Assembly: GCA_947471745.1 (NCBI GenBank)
Contig: CANJKZ010000509.1
Location: forward strand, 518,501 to 582,500
Length of the DNA: 64,000 nucleotides
Source of the DNA: Closterium sp. Naga37s-1
Lineage: Eukaryota > Streptophyta > Zygnematophyceae > Desmidiales > Closteriaceae
Direction of reading: 5' to 3'
This document shows, one piece after another, positions 1 through 11,800 of this stretch (its first letter is position 1; every line of letters starts with the position of its first letter). The notes under the pieces were generated by a model. It saw nothing but the letters and a program-made list of their open reading frames with translations, was not told where the DNA came from and searched no databases. The translations under genes and the position numbers were made by a program.

Positions 1-3000
1 TCGTTCTCAAACACAGGCAGATCCACAACCCGCTTCTCCCACCCCCTCCTGCTCCTCCTCTTCTTGCTCCGCCTCTCACCACCACCACCGCCTGCACCCG
101 CCTCCCCGTTCCCCTCCCCCTCGCCGTTCTCCTGCCCTCTCGCTCTCTTCACTCCCCGGTCCCGCCCCCGCCCCTGCGCGCCCTTCACTCCCAGCTCTTC
201 CAGTTTGACTCGGCTGGTAACCAGGCGTTTCCACGCGCGCCGGCCAGCGCTACCCATGGAGGGCAGGTGCAGGAAGAGGAGAACCTCCCAGCACCGCTCC
301 ACCTGCTTCCTGTTCAGGTGCAGCTTCTCCCTTGCATCTTCTGCCATGCTGTGGGGCAGCACCAGCAGGGACTCCATTGCTGTTATCTCCTCGCTGCTCT
401 CCTCCTCGTCCTCCTCCCCGCCCTCCTCACCATCCTCGCTGTTTCCTCCGTCCCCACCCTTTGTTCCTCCTGCCTCTGCATCGCTTTTTCTGCCCCCCTC
501 TTGCTTCTTCTCCTCCGAGCCCTGCTCCCCTTCCTTGCACTCCTTCTCCTCCTCTCCCTCACCCCCACCACCACCATCACCGCCAGCACCACCAGCACTA
601 TCACCAGCAGCAGGAGGAGCGGCAGTGGTGGGCAAGCGAGCACTAACAAACCCAGTGACTCGCGAAACAGCCGACTGCACGGCAGCAGCAGCAGAAGGCA
701 GGGCGAGCAGGCGCACACAGTCAAGGGCCTCCCTTAGCTGCTGCAGATCGTCAGATGGGTCCTCCACAGTGATGTCATATGCATGCACTCGGCATGCCAT
801 GGCGTGCACCTGGTTCAACAGCCGCGACCCGTGCCCCATGGCCTGGTATGGTGGCAGCACTAGGATCTGAGGGGTGGATGCACGGTTGTGGTGTGCAGGC
901 AGGAGGGGGGAAGCCAAAACGGGGAGAGGTTTGTGTGGGGGAAGGGAGAGAGGAGGAGGGTAGGGGAAAGGAAGGATTAGGAAATCAGGAGGAAACAAGC
1001 AGGCACAGCCATGCTTGGGCCCTCCACTCCTCCACAGCCCTAGAAACATGCTACTTCCTCCCCTGCCCACACCACCAGCAGCAGTACCTGGCTGAGACGA
1101 AGCCGCGAGCTGTTGGGGTGGTGGTAGAAGGAGTAGATAGTGCAGAACCCCACCACCACTACCTCGCTCTCTCCCTTCACTGATGCTGCTGCACCCGCCT
1201 TTGCATCAGAGGGAGAAGATGCAGCAGCAGCAGTGGCAGAGAGAGGAGGGGAAGAGAAAGGGGCAGCGGGTTGTTGCAGAACGACTGAGAGCGTCCAGAG
1301 AGGGTCCGTGCTGTCGATAGGCTGCCCGTCTGGTGGGCATGGCGAGGCGAGCAAGTGGGGAGGGCGGGGGAAGAAGGGGGGGGAGGGTGGGGCGAGCAGG
1401 GTGGGCGTGGGGGGGACGTGAGGGGTGATTGGTGAAGGTGGGAGATGCCTGGGGAACGAGGGCGAGAGTAAGAGAACAGGTGACCGCAGCAACACTAATA
1501 GGATGAGAAGGGACACAGAGACGAGTGATGCCTGGTATGGTATGCAAAGAGGGCCAGAATAGGCCAAGAACGGATCTTGCAGGCAAGTCCAAACAGAGGT
1601 GGGTCGAACGAAGATAAACACGCAGAGGAGGGGATGCATTTAAATGGCATGAGGAATTCTAGTGGACGAACTTGGGATGAGAAGATGAGGATTTATAGAG
1701 TAGAAATTGAAAGATGCAGGAGAGGCAAGCAGGCAGGCAGGTAGGTGGTTAGCGGTTACTGTCAATGAAGAACTTGACGAGAGGCTGCATGCGCGCATGC
1801 CAGTCCCGCACACACTGCTGTGATAGGTCCATGGTTACCACCTGCACGCATGGGGGGTGGGGTGTGATGGGATGGGATGACATGGGATGGGATGGGATGG
1901 TAGCATGGGTACACACGTTTTACGCACACGGACCGTGTTCCGTCTCTTTGCACAAAACTCCTATCAAAGCATGGAAATACACTCTGTATGCATGCACTGT
2001 ATAAAAGATAAACCCGATACGCAGACTGACCCGTGCCGTGTGTCTCGACCATATACAGCAGTAACTGAACTCACATTCAACAGACCCAACAGCAGCATTA
2101 TGCGTAACTTTGAGGCCTATTGAGCTCCATAGGACTCACCTCACACTCAGCTCAATAGGACTCACCTCACACTCAGCAGCCGCTTTTGTATCATCAGCAG
2201 CGCCACCACCTTTGTCACCATTATCTGCTGCTTTTGCCGCTCCTTTACTTCCCTCCTTTCCATCTTCTGTGCTCTCTCCCCCGCTGCCTTTCTGCTTCAC
2301 CTGCTGCCATGGCTGCTCCACTGTTGCGTGCTTTGACACCATGTCCCTGCGATGGAATGGGGGTGGTGGGGTGTCATCTCATCCATGAGACTACATTCTA
2401 GTGGGCTTGAAAGCTGGCTCAAGATGCAAGGTGGTGGTGGGGCTGACCGAACGAGGAAGGAAAAGATGAACTGGCAAGATGGGGGGCGTGAAAGCGAGGG
2501 AAGCACACAAGGGTGGAAGGGGGAGGGAGGGAGGGAGGGAGGGAGCTCACTGAAAGAGCTGGGGTTGGAGAGGAAGGGCTGTAACGAACTCCTCCCTTGA
2601 CGTCATGAAGCCCTGGGGGAAGAGCGACTGCACGCAGGTGGTGTGGAGTGGTGCAATGCAGTGTGGTGCGGTGTCGGGTAGTGTGGTGTGGGGGGTTATG
2701 CTTATCAACCAACCAACACCTGGAATCATAACAAGCAAGCAACCGAGATGAGAGGGCCATGCCAGACCAGGCCAGACCAGGCCAGACCAGGCCAGAAAAG
2801 GCCCCGCGGTAGCCAATGGGAGACACGACACCGTGACAACACAAGTACACAATACACGCGAGCCCTTGTTATAGTGGACTTCCAACCTAAAACGAAAAAG
2901 GAAGAAAAAAGCGCGAGCCAAACGATTGGTGAAAAGCGTCAATGATGCTTGAGTGCAAAATGGGGTCACTCTACGGCCTCAGGAGCATGCCCGATGCGAT

Positions 3001-3285
3001 CTCAGGGGCTGTTGAAAGTTGAAGGCTCACGCCAAGAGGAAGAGAGGAGGGAGGGAGGGAGGGAGGGAGGGAGGGAGGGAGGGAGGGAGGGAGGGAGGGA
3101 GGGAGGGAGGGAGGGAGGGAGGGAGGGAGGGAGGAAGAGAGGGCAGAGGTGGCGTGCCTTGAAAATGGCATGGATGTCATGAGGCTCCCTGTGATCGCTT
3201 GCCTGCTTCTTCGCCTTCTTCTTCGTCTGCTTCCCATGGCCGCACATGCACACACACGCACACACTTCCCCCCACAAACGTCGTG

Positions 3286-3337
<52 letters not shown>

Positions 3338-4788
3338 CAAGGGACAGTAACAGGATGCAGCAAGGCGAATCGGTGGGAAGACAGAGCATGAGGGAGCGCA
3401 AGCAAAGGGCTTACGAAACGAGGAAAGAACAAGGAGGCAGCGAGGCAAGGGACGAGCAGGAGACAGTGACGGGAGGCAGAAAGCGGAACGCAAGGAGCGA
3501 ATAGGAGGTGCAGATGGTAGGTGGGTGGGCGTGCCTTGGGCAATTCATGCGAGTAGGAGATGTCGATGAAGGTGAGGAAGGTGCATGCATGCATCCATAT
3601 GTCCACCTGGTGTCGCATGATGTCAGGGCAGGAGGGGTGGGGTGGTTCGATACACTGTGAGAGCCATGTGGCATGGCATGGGCATGGCATGGCATGGGCA
3701 TGGCATGGCATGGGCATGGCATGGCATGGCATGGCATGGCATGGCACGGCATGGCACGGCATGGCATGGCACAACATGGCATGGCATGGCACAACATGGC
3801 ATGGCATGGCACGGCATGGCATAACACGGGAGTGATGACAGGACGCACATCAATAGGACGTTGAATCTGATGCAAGTCACCTAAGCCATCCCAACCCAGG
3901 CACAGTAACGCACCACATGCACACATACACACCACATGCACACATACACACCACATGCACACATACACACCACATGCACACATACACACCACATGCACAC
4001 ATACATACCACATGCACACATACATACCACATGCACACATACATACCACATGCACACATACATACCACATGCACACACAACACATGCCCAACCACGAACG
4101 TTCCATCCCACCCCAGAATAGCACGGTCATACTCCCTCTTACATGATTCGCAGTTCCCACACGCACCTGCAGGTCCTTGTAACCGTACAGCACCCACCTG
4201 CAGGTCCTTGTAACTGTACAGCACGCACCTGCAGGTCCTTGTAACCGTACAGCACCCACCTGCAGGTCCTTGTAACCGTACAGCACGCACCTGCAGGTCC
4301 TTGTAACCGTACACGATGCCATCGTCCCCGAACATCTGGTGCACGTACTCAGGGCAGCACTTCACACTGCCCTCGCCACGCTCCTCCCTCTCCACATCCT
4401 CCACTCCCCGCACTGCACTTCCAACCAGGAGGGGGAAAACGAGGAGCAAGGAGGGGGAATGCGAAGAGGAAAGCCGTGAGCTTGAGCTGAGGGTAAGTAA
4501 CCCGCTGACGACTCATACGGGTTGGTTGGACACAAGCTGAGGGAAAAGAAAAAGTTCAAAGACGTTCCAGAACGGCATACCAGGGGGAAGGGGAAAAGGG
4601 AATGTCGCAGGTAACAACGGGTTTGGCTTAAACGGCAGTCAGTCAGTCCTACCCAGCAGAATGGTGATGCAGTCTTGCGCGTAGCTCTCATACTCGCCCA
4701 ATGGCTCCTTCCCCTCCTCCTCATCCTCCTCCTTCTCTCCGCCCGCTCCCTGCGCTTCTCCGTGCCGCCGCTTCTTCCCCTCGCGCAT
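1..4788 (-). CDS. HAT1: HAT1/HAG2-type histone acetyltransferase (type B catalytic subunit), spliced, 3' end beyond the window
   Basis: This enzyme acetylates newly made histone H4 before chromatin assembly. No single ORF shows it; I read exons 4788-4653, 4412-4291, 3606-3535, 3226-3158, 2627-2551, 2346-2166, 1841-1760, 1329-1088 and 866-1, and all junction phases fit. Order of landmarks: basic start GKKRRHG, acidic stretch, CITILLVRGVEDVE, PEYVHQMFGDD and YGYKDLQ (about 69-86), WHARMQPLVKFFID (exon 7), PIDSTDPLW (exon 8), GFCTIYSFYHHP, then ILVLPPYQAMGHG with the acetyl-CoA loop QAMGHG (about 335-340) and the expected catalytic Glu in DITVEDP (about 362). The C-terminal KLHLNRKQVERCWEVLLFL matches plant HAG2. 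More than 610 codons against a usual 420-470; the excess is an Ala/Ser insert in exon 8 and a Gly/Glu-rich acidic insert in exon 9. Start at 4788 is the nearest in-frame ATG giving a normal N-terminus, but the frame stays open to 5142. The 5' edge of exon 4 is least certain. Confidence 0.86.
1861..1903. repeat. Short gggat repeat in HAT1 intron 6
   Basis: Imperfect gggat pentamers just upstream (on the gene's strand) of the exon 7 acceptor at 1842-1843. Confidence 0.8.
2125..2176 (-). repeat. 26-bp tandem duplication spanning the 5' splice site of HAT1 exon 6
   Basis: Copies 2125-2150 and 2151-2176 differ at one base. On the minus strand both contain CTGAGTGTGAG|GTGAGTCC, so two strong donors lie 26 nt apart. 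The upstream donor (exon end 2166) joins in frame to exon 7. Confidence 0.92.
2521..2544. repeat. (GGGA)n microsatellite directly after the HAT1 exon 5 donor
   Basis: Six units. On the gene's strand the donor GTGAGC (from 2550) is followed at once by this (TCCC)n tract, the same arrangement as at exon 4. Confidence 0.9.
2764..2800. repeat. 10-bp tandem repeat in HAT1 intron 4
   Basis: Three to four copies of agaccaggcc in the intron between exons 4 and 5. No coding signal. Confidence 0.85.
3045..3132. repeat. (GGGA)n microsatellite in HAT1 intron 4
   Basis: About 21 GGGA units. On the gene's strand it is (TCCC)n, beginning about 25 nt after the proposed exon 4 donor at 3157. A polypurine/polypyrimidine tract of this length could form triplex DNA. 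The Leu-Pro-Pro-Ser ORFs read from it are not coding. Confidence 0.97.
3290..3334. repeat. (CA)n microsatellite in HAT1 intron 3
   Basis: About 22 uninterrupted CA units. On the gene's strand it is a (TG)n run roughly 65 nt upstream of the proposed exon 4 acceptor. Confidence 0.97.
3667..3829. repeat. ggcat/ggcac pentanucleotide repeat in HAT1 intron 2
   Basis: More than 25 ggcat units with scattered ggcac and acaac variants and three extra-g units near the left end. It lies between the acceptor of exon 3 and the 19-bp array. Methionine/histidine/tryptophan-rich ORFs on both strands come from this repeat only. Confidence 0.95.
3911..4081. repeat. 19-bp minisatellite in HAT1 intron 2
   Basis: About nine copies of a unit built from accacatgcacacataca. 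The later copies change one base (tacataccac for tacacaccac), so two sub-blocks are visible. The His/Thr- and Cys/Val-rich ORFs read from it are artefacts of the repeat. Confidence 0.95.
4165..4319 (-). repeat. 31-bp tandem repeat (5 copies) spanning the 5' splice site of HAT1 exon 2
   Basis: Copies start at 4165, 4196, 4227, 4258 and 4289. On the minus strand each copy carries GGTTACAAGGACCTGCAG followed by GTGCGTG or GTGGGTG, that is the last codons of exon 2 plus its donor. The copy at 4289 is contiguous with the coding exon; the other four lie inside the intron. Each copy therefore offers another CAG|GT site. Confidence 0.93.
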
Positions 4789-5989
4789 CGCCTGCGCCTC
4801 CCGCTCCCGCTCGTCGTCCGAGTCCCCGTCCCGCCAGTTTATCCCCTTCCCGCATCCCACTCTGCGCGGCTCCTGCGCTGGCTGGTGGCGCGCGGAAGAC
4901 CCCGCGCCATCTCCGTCGTCTGGGGGGAAGAGGCGGAGAGGAAGTCGCGTGTGGGGGGGGGGGGGGAAGGGGGAGGGGGAGCGGGGAGACAGGTGCAGCG
5001 GAGCGCAGAGGAGCAGCGGGAGAGGGAGGCGATGGAGTGTGAGGGGAGGGACTGGGGGATAAGTGGGTTGTTTTGAACTCCCAAACACCAACTGGATGGG
5101 GCTCGGTGGACTAGTAACTATCAGGTCGTCGCCTACGCGCACGTCGACGTCTCTAATCCCGCCTCGTACTAGATCGCCACGTCATCGCGTCGCCGCTGGC
5201 TTACGCCAGCTGTAGCGGAAAAGCAGGGAATACAGCACGGCTGGCAACGGGGCGCGGACCCAGCTTCGCTCACCCGGCACGGAATGGACTCCGCTGGGTG
5301 ACTACAAGACAGCCTAGGCAAAGAATAACACGCGTGGTAGAATGGCTTTAAGGGAGAAACCCTGCGACGCGACTGGAAGACGAGACGCGACGGGCGCAAG
5401 AGGGAAGGATGGCGGGTTAGAGAGGGATGAGTGAGTTAGGAAAGGGTTGGATTATTACCAGAGCTGAAGTGAACGCGCTTCGATTTGGGAGGGTCGGACA
5501 TGACACGTGGTTAAAATTGTCCAAAGGCGGCGAAAGTCAATGAGAATAGTGTAAAATCTATCGGAAGCTCTAGATCTCGGCCGCCGCGCTCCAAGATTCC
5601 TGTGTCAACAGAGTTTTCTCCATCGGGCCTTTGGATTTGGAATTTAGAATGTTTGTTCGACATGGTTTGAGGATCAGAGCAATTCGCTAAATTTGTTCGC
5701 CTTACATGTTGTAAGAAACTTTCTCGTATGTTTCGGGTGCAATGGAACGAGGTAGCGAGGATTCCACTATGTGGGTCAGAAGGACAAAGTATGAAAACAT
5801 GCAACGGTTACTAGCTAGTGCTAGGCTGGCATCGAGGTTCGGGCTAGTCCCGAAGCGTAAGCCGACTCGGCCAGGCCAGCGGTGCATGGTTTGGTAAACC
5901 AGTGCGCGCGAAGTTGGCGAAGCCCCGTTAGCAGTAACGGGCGAACAACGGCTGCTGCTGTACGCGATGTTGATGGTCGCAGTAAGGAA
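4789..5989. other. HAT1 upstream region and unassigned spacer
   Basis: On the minus strand the HAT1 frame stays open from 4788 to 5142, so translation could start further up or this may be 5' leader; a purine/pyrimidine-rich tract with a 12-G run lies near 4952-4963. From 5143 to about 5989 I see no convincing exon, RNA gene or repeat. The promoter of HAT1 should lie here, but I can point to no specific box. Confidence 0.5.
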
Positions 5990-7151
5990 TGTCGAGAAAA
6001 AGCGCAGCCACATGACCCGGCAGAAAAAAAAAAAACGCTTGGAACGAGCGCTTCCAGCCCCAAAACACGGAAGGTTCCGCACATGTGCAGGAAATGGAGC
6101 CGGCGCTCTTCATTCGCGAGCGCCGATGACCGATGATGATCGCAACCCTCCCACGCCATTGCTGGCTTGGTGATAGGCCCAGACAAGCGCAGCACGTGAC
6201 CCGGCGGAAGAAAAACGCTCGGAACGAGTGCACATACCCCCAAAATGCGAAAGGATCCGCACACGTGGAGGCAGTGCAGCGGGCGCTCTTCATTCGCGAA
6301 CGCCGATTACAGATGATGCTTGCAACCCTCCCACGCCCATGCTGGCTTGGTAATAGGCCCAGGCAAGTGCAGCCACGTGACCCGGCGGAAGAAAACGCTC
6401 GGAACGAGCGCTTCTTGCCCCAAAACGCGGAAGGATCCGCACACGTGCAGGAAGTGCAGCGGGCGCTCTTCATTCACGAGCGCCGATGATCCATGATGCT
6501 CGCAACCCTCCCACACCCTTGCTGGCTTGGTAATAGGCCCAGACAAGCGCAGCCACGTGACCCGGCGGAAGAAAAACGCTCGGAACGAGCATTTCCAACC
6601 CCAAAACGCAGAAGGATCCGTACACGTGCAGGAAGTGCAGCGGGCGCTCTTCATTCGCGAGCGCCGATGACCGATGATGATCGCAACCCTCCACGCCCTT
6701 GCTGGCTTGGTAATAGGCCCGGACAAGCGCAGCCAAGTGACCCGGCGGAAGAAAAACGCTCAGAACGAGCGGTTCCATCCCCAAAACGCGGAAGGATCCG
6801 CACACGTGCAGGAAGGGCACCGGGCGCTCTTCATTCGCGAGCACCGATGACCGATGATGCTCGCAACCCTCCCATGCCCTTGCTGGCTTGGTAATAGGCC
6901 CAGACAAGCGCAGACATGTGACCCGGCGAAAGAAAAACGCTCGGAACATGCGGTTCCAGTCCCAAAACGCGGAAGGATCCGCACATGTGCAGGAAGTGCA
7001 GCTGACGCTCTTCATTCGCGAGCGCCGATGACCGATGATGATCGCAACCCTCCCACGCCATTACTGGCTTGGTGATAGGCTCAAACAAGTGCAGCACGTG
7101 ACCCGGCGGAAGAAAAACGCTCGAAACGAGCGCCCATACCCCCAAAACGCG
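5990..7151. repeat. Satellite E: 180-bp tandem repeat, about 6.5 copies
   Basis: The landmark gggcgctcttcattcgcgag recurs with spacings of 180, 180, 181, 180 and 181 bp (near 6102, 6282, 6462, 6642, 6822 and 7003). Each monomer has a short dyad cgctcggaacgagcg and a cacgtgacccgg box. Copies differ by a few percent. Short Cys/Arg-rich ORFs on both strands recur with the unit and are artefacts. The last copy stops at ccaaaacgcgg, where the 28-bp minisatellite begins. Confidence 0.93.
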
Positions 7152-8862
7152 GGGTGATGGAAAGCGGGAGAATGGGGCGGGGTGATGGAAAGAGGGAGAA
7201 TGGGGCGGGGTGATGGAAAGCGGGAGAATGGGGCGGGGAGATGGACAGCGGGAGAATGGGGCGGGGCGATGGAAAGAGGGAGAATGGGGCGGGGTGATGG
7301 AAAGAGGGAGAATGGGGCGGGGTGATGGAAAGCGGGAGAATGTGGCGGGGTGATGGAAAGCGGGAGAATGAGGCGGGGTGATGGAAAGCGGGAGAATGGG
7401 GCGGGGTGATGGAAAGCGGGAGAATGGGGCGGGTGATGGAAAGCAGGAGAATGGGGCGGGGTGATGGAAAGAGGGAGAATGGGGCGGGGTGATGGAAAGC
7501 GAGAGAATGGGGCGGGGTGATGGAAAGCGGGAGAATGGGGCGGGGTGCTGGAAAGCGGGAGAATGGGGTGGGGTGATGGAAAGCGGGAGAATGAGGCGGG
7601 GTGATGGGAAGCGGGAGAATGGGGCAGGGTGATGGAAAGCGGGAGAATGGGGCGGGGTGATGGAAAGAGGGAGAATAGGGCAGGGTGATGGAAAGAGAGA
7701 GAATGGGGCGGGTGATGGAAAGAGGGAGAATGGGGCGGGGTGATGGAAAGCGGGAGAATGGGGCGGGTTGATGGAAAGAGGGAGAATGGGGCGGGGTGAT
7801 GGAAAGAGGGAGAATGGGGCGGGGTGATGGAAAGAGGGAGAATGGGGCGGGGTTATGGAAAGAGGGAGAATGGAGCGGGGTGATGGAAAGAGGGAGAATG
7901 GGGCGGGGTGATGGAAAGAGGGAGAATGGGGCGGGGTGATGGAAAGCGGGAGAATGGGCCGGGTGATGGAAAGCGGGAGAATGGGGCGGGGTGATTGAAA
8001 GCGGGAGAATGGGGCGGGGTGATGGAAAGCGGGAGAATGGGGCGGGGTGATGGAAAGCGGGAGAATGGGGCGGGGAGATGGAAAGCGGGAGAATGGGGCG
8101 GGGCGATGGAAAGAGGGAGAATGGGGCGGGGCGATGGAAAGAGGGAGAATGAGGCGGGGTGATGGAAAGCGGGAGAATGGGGCGGGGTGATGGAAAGCGG
8201 GAGAATGTGGCGGGGTGATGGAAAGCGGGAGAATGGGGCGGGGTGATGGAAAGCGGGAGAATGGGGCGGGGTGATGGAAGGCGGGAGAATGGGGCGGGCT
8301 GCTGGAAAGCAGGAGAATGGGGCGGGGTGATTGAAAGCGGGAGAATGGGGCGGGGTGATGGAAAGCGGGAGAATGGGGCGGGGTGATGGAAAGCGGGAGA
8401 ATGGGGCGGGGAGACGGAAAGCGGGAGAATGGGGCGGGGCGATGGAAAGAGGGAGAATGGGGCGGGGCGATGGAAAGAGGGAGAATGATGCGGGGTGATG
8501 GAAAGCGGGAGAATGGGGGTGGGTGATGGAAAGCGGGAGAATGGGGCGGGGTGATGGAAAGCGGGAGAATGGGGCGGGGTGATGGAAAGCGGAAGAATGG
8601 GGCGGGGTGATGGAAAGCGCGAGAATGGGGCGGGCTGCTGGAAAGCGGGAGAATGGGGCGGGGTGATTGAAATCGGGAGAATGGGGCGGGGTGATGGAAA
8701 GCGGGAGAATGGGGCGGGGTGATGGAAAGCGGGAGAATGGGGCGGGGAGATGGAAAGCGGGAGAATGGGACGGGGCGATGGAAAGAGGGAGAATGGGGCG
8801 GGGCGATGGAAAGAGGGAGAATGAGGCGGAGTGATGGAAAGCGGGAGAATGGGGCGGGGAGA
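7152..8862 (-). repeat. 28-bp minisatellite, locus 1 (about 61 copies)
   Basis: The unit is gatggaaagcgggagaatgg followed by ggcggggt, with variants gagggag, attgaaag, gctggaaa and one-base losses. The purine-rich strand is the plus strand here. The minus-strand ORF of 385 codons (7853-9010) is open only because the pyrimidine-rich strand of this unit has no stop in any frame. It joins satellite E on the left and satellite A on the right. Confidence 0.96.
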
Positions 8863-11800
8863 TAGAAGGTAGGAAATATATTAATCTAGTGAACGTAAGG
8901 GTTTGAAAGGTAACTACCGCACATGTGTAGAGAAAATGGTGCATCGGCCAGTCTGGCCAGCATTTCGCACTTATAGTGCAAGTGGGGCCAGGGAGAACGG
9001 AAACGCTCATTTCTCAAAAAGTAAAGGGAATCTAGCGGTCTCACTCGATCAGAAGGTGGGAAATATATAAATCTAGTGAGCTAATAAGGTCCGAAAGGTA
9101 TCTAACGCACATGTATAGGGAAAATGGTGCATTGGCCAGGTCGGTCAGTATGGGAACTTAGAGTGCAAATGCCAGGGAGAACGGAAGCGCTCAGATCTCG
9201 CAAAGTACACGGAATCTAGTGGTCTCACTCAAATAGAAGGTAGGAAATATATTAATCTAGTGAACGTAAGGGTTTGAAAGGTAACTATCGCACATGTGTA
9301 GAGAAAATGGTGCATCGGCAAGTCTGGCCGGCATTTCGCACTTATAGTGCAAGTGGGGCCCGGGAGAACGGAAACGATCATTTCTCAAAAAAGTAAAGGG
9401 AATCTAGCGGTCTCACTCGATCAGAAGGTTGGAAATATATAAATCTAGTGAGCTAATAAGGTTCGAAAGGTATCTAACGCACATGTATAGGGAAAATGGT
9501 GCATTGGCCAGGTCGGTCAGTATGGGAACTTAGAGTGCAAATGCCAGGGAGAACGGAAGCGCTCAGATCTCGCATAGTACACGGAATCTAGTGGTCTCAC
9601 TCAAATAGAAGGTAGGAAATATATTAATCTAGTGAACGTAAGGGTTTGAAAGGTAACTAATGCACATGTGTAGAGTAAATGGTGCATCGGCCAGTCTGGC
9701 CGGCATTTCGCACTTATAGTGCAAGTGGGGCCCGGGAGAACGGAAACGATCATTTCTCAAAAAAGTAAAGGGAATCTAGCGGTCTCACTCGATCAGAAGG
9801 TTGGAAATATATAAATCTAGTGAGCTAATAAGGTTTGAAAGGTATGTAACGCACATGTATAGGGAAAATGGTGCATTGGCCAGGTCGGTCAGTATGGGAA
9901 CTTAGAGTGCAAATGCCAGGGAGAACGGAAGCGCTCAGATCTCGCATAGTACACGGAATCTAGTGGTCTCACTCAAATAGAAGGTAGGAAATATATTAAT
10001 CTAGTGAACGTAAGGGTTTGAAAGGTAACTAATGCACATGTGTAGAGAAAATGGTGCATCGGCCAGTCTGGCCGGCATTTCGCACTTATAGTGCAAGTGG
10101 GGCCAGGGAGAACGGAAACGCTCAAAAAGTAAAGGGAATCTAGCGGTCTCACTCGATCAGAAGGTGGGTAATATATAAATCTAGTGAGCTAATAAGGTTT
10201 GAAAGGTATCTAACGCACATGTATAGGGAAAATGGTGCATTGGCCAGGTCGGTCAGTATGGGAACTTAGAGTGCAAATGCCAGGGAGAACGGAAGCGCTC
10301 AGATCTCGCAAAGTACACGGAATCTAGTGGTCTCACTCAAATAGAAGGTAGGAAATATATTAATCTAGTAAACGTAAGGGTTTGAAAGGTAACTATCGCA
10401 CATGTGTAGAGAAAATGGTGCATCGGCCAGTCTGGCCGGCATTTCGCACTTATAGTGCAAGAGGGGCCAAGTAGAACGGAAACGCTCATTTCTCAAAAAG
10501 TAAAGGGAATCTAGCGGTCTCACTCGATCAGAAGGTTGGAAATATATAAATCTAGTGAGCTAACAAGGTTCGAAAGGTATCTAACGCACATGTATAGGGA
10601 AAATGGTGCATTGGCCAGGTCGGTTAGTATGGGAACTTAGAGTGCAGATGCCAGGGAGAACGAAAGCGCTCAGATCTCGCAAAGTACACGGAATCTAGAG
10701 GTCTCACTCAAATAGAAGGTAGGAAATACATTAATCTAGTGAACGTAAGGGTTTGAAAAGAAACTAACGCACATGTGTAGAGAAAATGGTGCATCGGCCA
10801 GTCTGGCCGGCATTTCGCACTTATAGTGCAAGTGGGGCCAGGGAGAACGGAAACGCTCAAAAAGTAAAGGGAATCTAGCGGTCTCAATCGATCAGAAGGT
10901 TGGAAATATATAAATCTAGTGAGCTAACAAGGTTCGAAAGGTATCTAACGCACATGTATAGGGAAAATGGTGCATTGGCCAGGTCGGTCAGTATGGGAAC
11001 TTAGAGTGGAAATGCCACGGAGAACAGAAGCGCTCAGATCTCGCATAGTACACGGAATCTAGTGGTCTCACTCAAATAGAAGGTAGGAAATATATTAATC
11101 TAGTGAACGTAAGGGTTTGAAAGGTAACTAACGCACATGTGTAGAGAAAATGGTGCATCGGCCAGTCTGGCCGGCATTTCGCACTTATAGTGCAAGTGGG
11201 GCCAGGGAGAACGGAAACGCTCATTTCTAAAAAAGTAAAGGCAATCTAGCGGTCTCACTCGATCAGAAGGTGGGAAATATATAAATCTATTGAGCTAATA
11301 AGGTTCGAAAGGTATCTAACGTACATGTATAGGGAAAATGGTGCATTGGCCAGGTCGGTTAGTATGGGAACGTAGAGTGCAAATGCCAGGGAGAACGGAA
11401 GCGCTCAGATCTCGCAAAGTACACGGAATCTAGTGGTCTCACTCAAATAGAAGGTAGGAAATATATTAATCTAGTGAACGTAAGGGTTTGAAAGGTAACT
11501 AACGCACATGTGTAGAGAAAATGGTGCATCGGCCAGTCTGGCCGGCATTTCGCACTTATAGTGCAAGTGGGGCCAGGGAGAACGGAAGCGCTCACTTCTC
11601 AAAAAAGTAAAGGGAATCTAGCGGTCTCACTCAATCAGAAGGTGGGAAATATATAAATCTAGTGAGCTAATAAGGTTTGAAAGGTATGTAACGCACATGT
11701 ATAGGGAAAATGGTGCATTGGCCAGGTCGGTCAGTATGGGAACTTAGAGTGGAAATGCCAGGGAGAACGGAAGCGCTCAGATCTCGCATAGTACACGGAA

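Noticed and set aside
2971..3822. 283-codon minus-strand ORF as a single gene
   Set aside because: It strings together two short HAT1 exons and intronic microsatellites; only the exon parts resemble a protein.
3623..3880. Met-Pro-Cys-His-Ala repeat protein
   Set aside because: Reads from a ggcat repeat inside a HAT1 intron, open on both strands.
5143..5989. A gene divergent from HAT1
   Set aside because: No frame gave recognisable protein, codon pattern or splice-consistent exons.
7853..9010. 385-codon minus-strand Pro/His/Ser-rich ORF
   Set aside because: Translation of the stop-free strand of the 28-bp minisatellite.
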